Positions 19,285 to 27,476 of a DNA stretch of 32,622 bases are shown here, in pieces. Under the pieces are notes generated by a model. It searched no databases. It was given only the letters and a program-made list of their open reading frames with translations, and was not told the DNA's origin. The stretch lies in contig JAQXNS010000121.1 in the NCBI GenBank assembly GCA_029098125.1, positions 1-32,622 of the forward strand, in the 5' to 3' direction. The DNA comes from a bacterium. Its GTDB lineage: Bacteria > Bacillota_I > Bacilli_A > RFN20 > CAG-826. Position 1 is the first letter of the stretch. Each line of letters begins with the position of its first letter. Both the position numbers and the translations under genes were made by a program.

Positions 19285-19449
19285 ATGAAAAATGGAATAT
19301 TACCTATTATATTTGCATTATTTGTAGCTTGTTTCTATGCTAAAGATTATAGTAATTCAACTATAATGGCTGGATTTTATGATGAATTTATGAAAAAAAG
19401 AGAAGAATATTCCTCATCAAAAAAGCATATTAGTATATTTTACATTTAA
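19285..19449 (+). CDS. Small chimeric ORF (54 aa) with hydrophobic N-terminus and acyltransferase-derived tail; may not be expressed
   Basis: MKNGILPIIFALFVACFYAKDYSNSTIMAGFYDEFMKKREEYSSSKKHISIFYI. The tail resembles 'LYDEFMEKRAESSSLNKAN' of the upstream gene. Below the ORF-track length cutoff. Confidence 0.35.
   Translation: MKNGILPIIFALFVACFYAKDYSNSTIMAGFYDEFMKKREEYSSSKKHISIFYI
19376..19449 (+). repeat. Partial duplication copy B
   Basis: TTTATGATGAATTTATG...TTAGTATATTTTACATTTAA shared with 18824-18898. Confidence 0.8.
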
Positions 19450-19480
19450 AATATTCTAATATGATCTTGGAGGTAAAAAT

Positions 19481-19954
19481 ATGAACATTTACGATTTTAC
19501 TGTAAAAGATTATAAAGGAAATGATGTAAAACTTGATGCATATAAAGGAAAAGTCCTTTTAATTGTTAATACCGCAACAAAATGTGGTCATACAAAACAA
19601 TACGATGCACTTGAGAAATTTTATGAAGAACATAAAGATGAAGGATTTGTAATTTTAGATTTTCCTTGCAATCAATTTTTCAAACAAGCGCCAGGAACTG
19701 AAGAGGAAATTCATAATTTCTGTGTTATGAAATTCAATGTCGCTTTTCCACAATTTAAAAAAGTTGACGTTAATGGTGAAAATGCTGAACCATTATTTAC
19801 TTTCTTAAAAAATGAATGCCCAGTTAACCAAGGTAAAAGAATTAAATGGAATTTTAATAAATTTTTAGTTGATAGAGATGGAAATATTGTGAATAGATTT
19901 GAACCAGCTGAAACAATTTCATCTTTTGAAGACAAAATTATTGAGCTACTTTAG
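19481..19954 (+). CDS. Glutathione peroxidase-like thiol peroxidase (Cys type)
   Basis: 'NTATKCGHTKQYDALEKFYEEHKDEGFVILDFPCNQF', 'IKWNFNKFLVDRDG'; SD TTGGAGGT. Confidence 0.95.
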   Translation: MNIYDFTVKDYKGNDVKLDAYKGKVLLIVNTATKCGHTKQYDALEKFYEEHKDEGFVILDFPCNQFFKQAPGTEEEIHNFCVMKFNVAFPQFKKVDVNGENAEPLFTFLKNECPVNQGKRIKWNFNKFLVDRDGNIVNRFEPAETISSFEDKIIELL

Positions 19955-20462
19955 CTTTTAACTCTTTCTCTATTTCTTTTAAGATCAATATCTCTTTTCT
20001 AGCAACAAGAAAAGAGATATTTTTATTATCTAAATATTTTGAATATTCATTAATTAATTCATCAATTGGTAGAAAACGAACTCCCTTAATATCTTGATCG
20101 CCTAAAGAGACGAAGTGTTTTCCAACATATTCACCTTTTTTAAGCAAATAATAATATTGAATATTTTTGCGATTAATTAAGTTGTAATAATCAGTGACAA
20201 CACCAATTTTTTTGATGATCGAAACTTTATAACCTGTTTCTTCTTCGATCTCTCTGATTATAGCTTGGTCTTCGTTTTCACCTTCATCAATTCCTCCGCC
20301 AGAACTTTCTATGTAAGATAATTTCCCAAAAATATCATCTCTAGAAACGGATAAAATTGATAATCTATTTTCTTCATCAAGTATAAAACCACGAGAAATA
20401 TATCTTATATTATCGATTCCATTAAAAGGATAGATTTCATCTTTAAATTCAATTTCTAACAT
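19938..20462 (-). CDS. NUDIX hydrolase
   Basis: Nudix box 'GGGIDEGENEDQAIIREIEEETGY'; converges on and overlaps the gpx gene by 17 bp. Confidence 0.93.
   Translation of the reverse strand: MLEIEFKDEIYPFNGIDNIRYISRGFILDEENRLSILSVSRDDIFGKLSYIESSGGGIDEGENEDQAIIREIEEETGYKVSIIKKIGVVTDYYNLINRKNIQYYYLLKKGEYVGKHFVSLGDQDIKGVRFLPIDELINEYSKYLDNKNISFLVARKEILILKEIEKELKAKVAQ
19988..20024 (+). terminator. Intrinsic terminator of the gpx gene, located inside the opposite-strand NUDIX CDS
   Basis: ATATCTCTTTTCT agcaaca AGAAAAGAGATAT followed by TTTT; perfect 13-bp arms. No T run on the minus strand. Confidence 0.75.
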
Positions 20463-20518
20463 GCAAAAATTCTAGCAAATTAAAATAACTATGTGAATTA
20501 AAAAATTAATTTTTACAG

Positions 20519-20544
20519 AAATAGTGGAGTTCTGCAGGGTTTTT
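20519..20544 (+). repeat. 26-bp repeat, copy 2
   Basis: Exact 26-bp match to 17407-17432. Confidence 0.9.
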
Positions 20545-20643
20545 AAGAAATTTTTACAAAAAAGAGGTACATAAAATCTAGTTTATCAATATTTATTTGA
20601 TTATCTTTTTTATAAAAAATAGAATATTAATAGGAGTTTAAAA

Positions 20644-21642
20644 ATGGAAGAAACAATCTATATAATTACCGGTATAACAGGCTATGTTGGAAATGTTTTT
20701 GCTAAAACCTTAATGGATAAAGGTTTAAATGTTGTTGGTTTAGCTAGGGATGAAAATAAGGTTAATCGAGTATTTAAGGATAAAAAACCAACTATTATTT
20801 ATGGTGATATTAAAAATATTGATGATATAGAAAAACTCTTTATTGACGATACTAAAGAATATGTGATTATTCATACAGTCGCTTACGTAACAATTGGTGA
20901 AGGCGATAAAAAAGAACTTTTTGATGTCACAGTTGGTGGAACTAAAAACATGTTAGATGCTTCTTTAAGTCATAAAGTTAAAAAGTTTTTGCACATTTCT
21001 TCAACTGAAGCGATTCCACATGGAATAAAACTAGATAAAGATCTAAAAAATTACAATCCAAGTGTCACAAACAAAAAAGGATATAGTTTAGCTAAAGCTC
21101 AAGCCGATGAAATAGTACTAAAATATGTTAAAAATCATAATTTAGATGCTTCTTTAATTATGCTTGCTGGAGTTTTAGGACCAGGTGATTATTCAAATAC
21201 TCACATGTCGCAAGTAATGCTAGATTATTTAGATGGAAATCTACCTGCTTCGATAGATGGAGGATATAATGACTTTGATATACGTGATGTTTGTGATGTT
21301 TTAATGAATATAATTAATAAGGCTAGAAAAGGTGAATGTTATTTATTTGCTAATAAACCTGATAAGATTAATGAAATTTTAGAAGTTCTAAGTCAAAAAT
21401 ATAATAAAAAAATGCCAGCTACTTTGCCAATCTGGGTTGCATACCTTGGTTTACCATTTTTGTTTGTATGGTCAAAAATAACAAGAACTAGACCTTTATA
21501 TACTCGTGCAGCTCTTGCATCATTACAAGAGGATGTTGATTTTCCACTATCTAAAGTAGAGGAAGAATTCTCTTATAAACCAAGACCACTCAAAGAAACT
21601 GTTCTTGATCATATCGAATTCTTATTATCGTTAAGAAAATAG
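20644..21642 (+). CDS. NAD-dependent epimerase/dehydratase (extended SDR)
   Basis: 'ITGITGYVGNVFAKTLMDKGLNVVGLARDENKV' Rossmann motif; 'HISSTEAIPHG', 'YSLAKAQADEIVLKY' (YxxxK); SD TAGGAG. Confidence 0.9.
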   Translation: MEETIYIITGITGYVGNVFAKTLMDKGLNVVGLARDENKVNRVFKDKKPTIIYGDIKNIDDIEKLFIDDTKEYVIIHTVAYVTIGEGDKKELFDVTVGGTKNMLDASLSHKVKKFLHISSTEAIPHGIKLDKDLKNYNPSVTNKKGYSLAKAQADEIVLKYVKNHNLDASLIMLAGVLGPGDYSNTHMSQVMLDYLDGNLPASIDGGYNDFDIRDVCDVLMNIINKARKGECYLFANKPDKINEILEVLSQKYNKKMPATLPIWVAYLGLPFLFVWSKITRTRPLYTRAALASLQEDVDFPLSKVEEEFSYKPRPLKETVLDHIEFLLSLRK

Positions 21643-21686
21643 AAAATTTTTTACCTCATTTGGTTTTTCGATAAATAAAACCAATA

Positions 21687-21734
21687 AATTGCTTCAAAAT
21701 ATGTGGAAAACTACATAATTTGAAGCAATTTTTT
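21687..21734 (+). terminator. Rho-independent terminator of the epimerase gene
   Basis: AATTGCTTCAAAATATGT / ACATAATTTGAAGCAATT, near-perfect 18-bp arms, followed by TTTT. Confidence 0.85.
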
Positions 21735-21871
21735 AATATTTTTGTGAATATCTCATAATATTTTCTGGTTTTTACAATGAACAAATATTGTATCAATTTA
21801 CTTATTTGGTAAGAGAATATTTAAAAGCCCATTAAAGCAAGATTAAAACTAATTTTTGATTAAGATTTCTT

Positions 21872-21901
21872 TTGTATTTACCTTGTTTTTATGGCTAAAA
21901 T
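21872..21901 (+). promoter_or_regulatory. Putative promoter of the small RNA upstream of DUF3800
   Basis: TTGTAT (21872-21877), 18-bp spacer, TAAAAT (21896-21901). Confidence 0.4.
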
Positions 21902-21907
21902 ATTGGT

Positions 21908-22006
21908 GCAGGTAAATAGTACGCTGTATACACATGCAATCGAATTAACGTTTAAGCGATATGTAATATCGTCGACCATGTGGCCATCTTCGGATGGTTT
22001 TTCTTT
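21908..22006 (+). ncRNA. Candidate structured ncRNA/leader upstream of the DUF3800 gene, ending in a UUCG-capped terminator-like hairpin
   Basis: CGATAT gta ATATCG hairpin (21957-21971), then GCCATC ttcg GATGGT TTTTC. Locally less AT-biased than its surroundings, with no supported ORF. 3' boundary from the terminator; 5' boundary inferred from the promoter. Confidence 0.55.
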
Positions 22007-22022
22007 ATAAGGAGTGTATTTT

Positions 22023-22730
22023 ATCAATATTTTTATCTATTCAGATGAATCAGGTGTTTTTGATAAAATACACAACGATTATTTTGTTTTTGGTGGTTTA
22101 ATTTGCATTGGTAAAGAATCGAAAGATATTATGAGCAGAAAATATTCTCATGCTGAAAATGTTGTTCGAGAAACTGTTCGTAACAAGAATCAAGAAATCA
22201 AAGCCTCAACTATTTCAAATAAGAATAAGGGTAAGTTGTTTAGATCTTTAAATGAATGTCACAAATTTGGAGTAATTATTAAAGAAAAACAAATTTTAGA
22301 ATCAATTTATGGTGATAAGAAGAGCAAACAAAGATATCTTGATTTTGCTTACAAAATCGCTGTAAAAAAAGCATTGGAAAATTTAATAAAAAACAAAATT
22401 ATTGTTCCTGATGATGTTGAAAATATTTATTTTTATGTCGATGAACACGCAACAGCAACGAATGGACTTTATGAATTAAACCAATGCCTCGAACAGGAAT
22501 TAATTTTTGGTACTTTCAATTTTAATTACGATGCATATTATCCCCCTTTATTTCCAAAAGCAAAATCTGTTGTGGTTCAATTTTGTAATTCAAGCAAAAC
22601 CTTGTTAGTTAGAGCGGCAGACATTATTGCGAATAGACTTTATAATTTGATGATTAGAGATATGAAATCATCAATCGAGACTATTTCTAATATGTATATT
22701 CTTGAACTTCCGCCTTCACATCTTTGCTAA
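22023..22730 (+). CDS. DUF3800-family protein (apparent non-AUG start; ORF track begins at GTG 22014)
   Basis: 'FIYSDESGVFD...DYFVFGGLICIG', 'YFYVDEHATA', 'RAADIIANRLYNL' are DUF3800-like. AAGGAG (22009-22014) is 8 nt upstream of the ATC codon at 22023. Confidence 0.8.
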   Translation: MNIFIYSDESGVFDKIHNDYFVFGGLICIGKESKDIMSRKYSHAENVVRETVRNKNQEIKASTISNKNKGKLFRSLNECHKFGVIIKEKQILESIYGDKKSKQRYLDFAYKIAVKKALENLIKNKIIVPDDVENIYFYVDEHATATNGLYELNQCLEQELIFGTFNFNYDAYYPPLFPKAKSVVVQFCNSSKTLLVRAADIIANRLYNLMIRDMKSSIETISNMYILELPPSHLC

Positions 22731-22737
22731 ATTTGTC

Positions 22738-22763
22738 AAAAACCCTGCAAAACTCAACTATTT
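22738..22763 (-). repeat. 26-bp repeat, copy 3 (inverted, diverged)
   Basis: Reverse complement AAATAGTTGAGTTTTGCAGGGTTTTT: 2 differences from copies 1 and 2. Confidence 0.88.
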
Positions 22764-22853
22764 TTCGAGAAATATATTAAAATTATATTTCTCTTTTCTT
22801 TATATAAAGTCTCATAATAAAAATAATTTTCTTTAAAAAGTTAACCAATTTAA

Positions 22854-22859
22854 TATAAT
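22854..22859 (+). promoter_or_regulatory. TATAAT -10 element just upstream of the sensor kinase ATG
   Basis: TATAAT 22854-22859, ATG 22869, no SD. Confidence 0.4.
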
Positions 22860-22868
22860 TAAAAATAT

Positions 22869-24542
22869 ATGAAACGTCGATTTAAAGTCACCTCGATAAT
22901 AAATCTAACGAATATTATCCTTGTTTTGAGTTCAACAATTGTCTCATCAATTTTTTATATTTCTGCAAGTGAAGGTATAAAAAACAAGTTAATTAAATCG
23001 TTGAATACACAAAATGAACAATACTCTTCGAGTTTAGAATCTTTATTTGTTCAACTGCTTGAAATTTCTTCGAAAATATCTAATCACAATGACGTGAAAT
23101 TACTTAAATCATATTATTTTGATAAAAAAGGTGATAATTTTGGAAAAGTTGAAGCACTCAATACTTTAGATGATAATCTTGATACTTTTAATTTTTTGTC
23201 ATCGTATGTATATACTGTAGCGGCATACTTTAAACCAGAAGGCGATTTAAGTTATGGAATTCGACATGCTTCCTCATCATCTAATCCATTAACTGAAATT
23301 GATGAGGTATTAACAAATTACACTTTTTCTGAGTATCCGGATCATGTTCTAATACATAAAAATAATCTTTATTATTTATTTTCCGACGATGCGGTTGACA
23401 CATTTAAGATTTGTGTACAACTAAACATTAACGATTTATCATCTTTCTTTAATATTGAAACAAATACAATTACTCAATATGGTTCATATTATTTTATAGG
23501 TGATAAATTTGTTTATTCTTTTTCTAATTACATCAATACAGTTGAAGAAATTGAAAAAGAAAATTTCTCTGGATATAGAAATCCTTCGTATTATGTTTAT
23601 TACTCAAAATTTAACGAGACAATTTTTTTGAGACATTCACTCGATTTGAATAGTTTGGCAGATAATTATAATCTTCCAATTTTATATTTCATTATTGGCA
23701 TCGCTCTTCTTTTAATTCTTTCAATGGCTTCAATTTTGTTACAACAATATTTAATGAAAAGGCCAATTAAAGAAATTCAAAAAGCCTTAGTTGCTATTTC
23801 TAATGGTGATTTTTCTTATAGAATTCCTTATACAACGAAAAGCGACCTTCAAGAACTTTTTGATGGTATTAACCATACAGCTGAGATGCTTAATGAATAC
23901 ATTAATGAACATTACATTCAAGAAATTCAAGTTAAAGATGCTAATTTTAAGGTTCTTCAGTCACAAATTCATCCACATTTCTTATACAATTGTTTTGCAA
24001 CAATCCAAAGTTTAATAAAACTTGGAGAATATGAAAAAGCTGGAATATTAACCAAAGAACTTTCTCTTTACTACAGCTACATCACAAAAAATAAAAAGAT
24101 GCTTGTTTCTTTAAAAGAAGAGTGGGATCACATGATTCGATATTTAAAGATTCAAAAAATTCGATTTGAAGATAATGTCACTTATGAAATTGATGAAATT
24201 AATGAAAAAATCGAAAATTATACTGTTCCAAAAGTAATCTTCCAACCAATAGTTGAGAATTGTTTCAAATATGCTTTTAAAAATATCGATGATGGTAAAT
24301 TAAAAATTAGTTATATTGAAGACGATGAATATTTTTATATTACTTTTGAAGATAATGGAAAAATAGAAGATGAAGAAATTATTCGTCTAAACAATAAAAT
24401 TTTTGATCAAAACATAGAAATAAGCGGATTAATTAATGTTGCTCAAAGAGTTTTGAATTATTCACAAGGTAAAAATTCGGTTATAATCAAAAGGAGTAAA
24501 GGTCTTAAAGGTTTGAATATCACTTTTAAGTTTAGGAAGTAG
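22869..24542 (+). CDS. YesM-type sensor histidine kinase
   Basis: Two TM segments, HAMP ('RPIKEIQKALVAISNGDFSYRI'), His_kinase 'LQSQIHPHFLYNCFATIQSLI', HATPase 'FQPIVENCFKYAFKN'. Confidence 0.93.
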   Translation: MKRRFKVTSIINLTNIILVLSSTIVSSIFYISASEGIKNKLIKSLNTQNEQYSSSLESLFVQLLEISSKISNHNDVKLLKSYYFDKKGDNFGKVEALNTLDDNLDTFNFLSSYVYTVAAYFKPEGDLSYGIRHASSSSNPLTEIDEVLTNYTFSEYPDHVLIHKNNLYYLFSDDAVDTFKICVQLNINDLSSFFNIETNTITQYGSYYFIGDKFVYSFSNYINTVEEIEKENFSGYRNPSYYVYYSKFNETIFLRHSLDLNSLADNYNLPILYFIIGIALLLILSMASILLQQYLMKRPIKEIQKALVAISNGDFSYRIPYTTKSDLQELFDGINHTAEMLNEYINEHYIQEIQVKDANFKVLQSQIHPHFLYNCFATIQSLIKLGEYEKAGILTKELSLYYSYITKNKKMLVSLKEEWDHMIRYLKIQKIRFEDNVTYEIDEINEKIENYTVPKVIFQPIVENCFKYAFKNIDDGKLKISYIEDDEYFYITFEDNGKIEDEEIIRLNNKIFDQNIEISGLINVAQRVLNYSQGKNSVIIKRSKGLKGLNITFKFRK

Positions 24543-24543
24543 T

Positions 24544-25731
24544 ATGAATATTGTTGTTATTGATGATGAAAAAATTATTGCAAACGGGTTTTACTCTTTA
24601 ATTAGCCAAAATTTTAAAGAGCATAACGTTTTTGTCTTTTACAAAAGTCTTGATTTACTTGAATATTCAAAAAATAATCAAATCGATCTTTTAATTTGTG
24701 ATATTGATATGCCAATTAAAAATGGAATTGATCTTGCAAAGGAATTAAAAGAGTTCCTTCCAAATCTTGAAATCATTTTCTTAACTGGAATGGATACTTT
24801 TGACTATATTTACAAAGCAAATAAGGTTAAAGATTCAAAATATTTATTGAAAATCGAAGAAGATGAAACAATAATTTCAACAATTAAAGATACAATTCAA
24901 AAAATTGAAGAAATTTCAATGAACGATAAGAATACTCTTGCTCTTAGAAACGAAAACGAGCAATTACATAAAGAATCGAAACTTCACCATTTAAATGAAT
25001 TGCTAAATAAAGGAATTGTAAGCGAAAAACTCGACATTAAAAATTTATATTTGAATGTTCTATTTTTATCTAAAAAAATTAATCATGATGAATATAAAAA
25101 ACTTGAGAATTTACTTTCAAATGCTTTTTCCATAAAAATTCAAAATATTTTTCTTATTGATGAGACAAAAATTATATTATTTTCGAAAACAATTATCGAT
25201 GAAACGATCTTTGATGAGGTTAAAAATGCTTATTTCCTTGAAAACGCAATCACTTTAAATATTTGCGTATCATCAAAATTAGTAGAAGAAACAAAAATTA
25301 ACATTATTTATTCTCGTATGTGTGATTTGGCTAAAATTAGCGATCTTTCTAAAGGCTTTTTCTACATGTATGAAAACGAAGTGTCTCAAGATTTAGACGA
25401 TAATCAAAAATTAATGGCAGCGATAAAAGATTATATTTATAAAAACACAGATGGTGATTTGTCCTTAAAAAAGATTGGGCTTGTAATGCATTATAATGAA
25501 TCCTACCTTTCTAGACTCTTTAAAAAACAAACAGGTACTAATTTTAAAAACTTCGTAACTGAAATTAAACTCGAAAAAGCAGTTCACTTATTATCAGAAA
25601 CTGATATTCTTGTAAAAGATATTGCTAAGAATCTTGGCTTTGAATCAACTTCTCATTTTCAATATTTCTTCAAAAAGAATCTTGGTATGACACCTCAAGA
25701 ATATCGCCATGAACACATAAAAACTGAATAG
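24544..25731 (+). CDS. YesN-type response regulator with AraC-type HTH
   Basis: REC 'VIDDEKIIANGF...LLICDIDMPIKNGIDLAKEL...FLTG...KYLLK'; AraC HTH 'YNESYLSRLFKKQTGTNFKNF...LGFESTSHFQYFFKKNLGMTPQEYR'. Confidence 0.95.
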   Translation: MNIVVIDDEKIIANGFYSLISQNFKEHNVFVFYKSLDLLEYSKNNQIDLLICDIDMPIKNGIDLAKELKEFLPNLEIIFLTGMDTFDYIYKANKVKDSKYLLKIEEDETIISTIKDTIQKIEEISMNDKNTLALRNENEQLHKESKLHHLNELLNKGIVSEKLDIKNLYLNVLFLSKKINHDEYKKLENLLSNAFSIKIQNIFLIDETKIILFSKTIIDETIFDEVKNAYFLENAITLNICVSSKLVEETKINIIYSRMCDLAKISDLSKGFFYMYENEVSQDLDDNQKLMAAIKDYIYKNTDGDLSLKKIGLVMHYNESYLSRLFKKQTGTNFKNFVTEIKLEKAVHLLSETDILVKDIAKNLGFESTSHFQYFFKKNLGMTPQEYRHEHIKTE

Positions 25732-25827
25732 GTAAAAAAATCGATATTTTGTAAATTATACTGAATTGAATACTCATTCTTTAATTTTTTAGAATTACTA
25801 TGAAAACTAATATAGGAAGGAGTTATT

Positions 25828-27471
25828 ATGAAAGCCTACTTAAAAACAATAATTTTTACAGCGATTGGTGCAGCTTGTTTTTCTTTAGCAAGTTGTAATA
25901 ACACAACGGTTGAAGAGCCAGATTATTATGATCCTACTCACAATCCTTTTGGAAAATATGATGAACCAGTAAGAGTCAAAGGTGTTATGGAATACGTTGC
26001 TCATAACGATAGCAGAGTTCCAACAAATATCACACCTGAAACTAATAAATTCATCACAAAAATCAAAGATGAAATGAATATTCAATGGGAATATTTATGG
26101 AAAGTTCCGTCAACTCAATATGAAAATAAGTTAACTGCACAACTATTATCAAAAACACATCCTGACATTTTAAAATTAAATGCAACTCAATATGAACAAT
26201 TATTGAAAAAGGGAATGTTAAAAGATTTAACAGAAACTTATAAATATGCTTCACCAAAAGCAAGAGAGTTTTTGTTTAGAAATCCTGAAGTTATTGAACG
26301 TTTAAAAACGGAAGATGGGAAAATTTATGCTATTCCTCAATACGATGATATTAACCGTGAAGTTCCTGTAATGTATTATCGTAAAGATTGGTTAAAGGAT
26401 AATAAATTAAATGTTCCAACAACACCAGCTGAATTAAAGAATGTATTAAAAACTTTTAAAGAAAAAGAAGGTGCAACAAGTGGTATTGGTCTTTCAAAGT
26501 CATTCGTTGGTTCATACCTTACACTTGATAGATACCTACAATCATTTGGTGCTAATCCTTTTTCATGGATTGATGATGGAAATGGACATTTAGTATCTAG
26601 TGAAACTACTGATGATACTAAAAATGCGCTTAAATATTATGCAGATTTATATAAAGAAGGCTTAATTTCTGTTGATTTTGCTGCTACAGATGTTGCTGGT
26701 GCAGAAACAGCAATTAAATCTGGTAAAACTGGAATTATTTTTGGGCCTTGGTGGCAATATGAATACCCACTTGCTGATATTTTACCATCACAAGATTGGG
26801 GTTGTGCACCAATTCCTCTTGCAGAAGGCGCATCAATTATCATTCCAAAGCAACAAATCAGCTATTATTATGTTTGCACAAAGGACTTTAAACATCCTGA
26901 AATCTTAATGAAAATGATTAACGCATACATTGAATGGGATGGAACTGAAGGTTGTAAACCAGAAGATGGATATGTTTGGAGCTGGGTACCAACTCAATTC
27001 TACGATCCAAATGAAGTTGACACACAATATCATTTATTCCAAGAACAAATCAAAATTGATCCAAAAGCAGAAAAACCTGCACCAGAAGAATGGACAAATC
27101 ACTTAAAGAATTTATGGAGCGTTTATCCTGAATACTTAAAATGGAAAGAAGACCATGGTAGTACAAAATTCCAAGCAAACTGGTTTGCAAATATTCTTGG
27201 CAGATTAACAGATGAAGGAGCTTGGAAAGTTATTCTTGATACAAGAGCATCAAATAGAGTTGTTTATGAAGAATTTTATGATCTTCCAACAGCCTCACAA
27301 AAGAATTTTGGTGGTCAAATCTCAACTCATGTAAGTGAATATTTCATTAAAGCTATTATGGGACAAGTTGACATCGATTCAACATGGTCAAGTTATATTG
27401 CTGAATGGAAATCACTTGGTGGTGATGGTTGCGAACAAGAAGTCAATGAGTGGTATCAAACTCATAAATAA
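25828..27471 (+). CDS. ABC transporter solute-binding lipoprotein (LplA-like)
   Basis: Lipobox 'FSLASC'; 'YAIPQYDDINREVPVMYYRKDWLKDNKLNVPTTPAEL'; SD GGAAGGAG. Confidence 0.9.
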   Translation: MKAYLKTIIFTAIGAACFSLASCNNTTVEEPDYYDPTHNPFGKYDEPVRVKGVMEYVAHNDSRVPTNITPETNKFITKIKDEMNIQWEYLWKVPSTQYENKLTAQLLSKTHPDILKLNATQYEQLLKKGMLKDLTETYKYASPKAREFLFRNPEVIERLKTEDGKIYAIPQYDDINREVPVMYYRKDWLKDNKLNVPTTPAELKNVLKTFKEKEGATSGIGLSKSFVGSYLTLDRYLQSFGANPFSWIDDGNGHLVSSETTDDTKNALKYYADLYKEGLISVDFAATDVAGAETAIKSGKTGIIFGPWWQYEYPLADILPSQDWGCAPIPLAEGASIIIPKQQISYYYVCTKDFKHPEILMKMINAYIEWDGTEGCKPEDGYVWSWVPTQFYDPNEVDTQYHLFQEQIKIDPKAEKPAPEEWTNHLKNLWSVYPEYLKWKEDHGSTKFQANWFANILGRLTDEGAWKVILDTRASNRVVYEEFYDLPTASQKNFGGQISTHVSEYFIKAIMGQVDIDSTWSSYIAEWKSLGGDGCEQEVNEWYQTHK

Positions 27472-27476
27472 TTCTT

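Noticed and set aside
17407-22763. Calling the 17.4-22.8 kb block a complete transposon or phage island
   Set aside because: No transposase, integrase, recombinase or target-site duplication could be identified; only short repeats and a gene-tail duplication are visible.
20519-22763. 26-bp repeats as ordinary intrinsic terminators
   Set aside because: Each copy has no internal self-complementary stem, only a short T run at one end.
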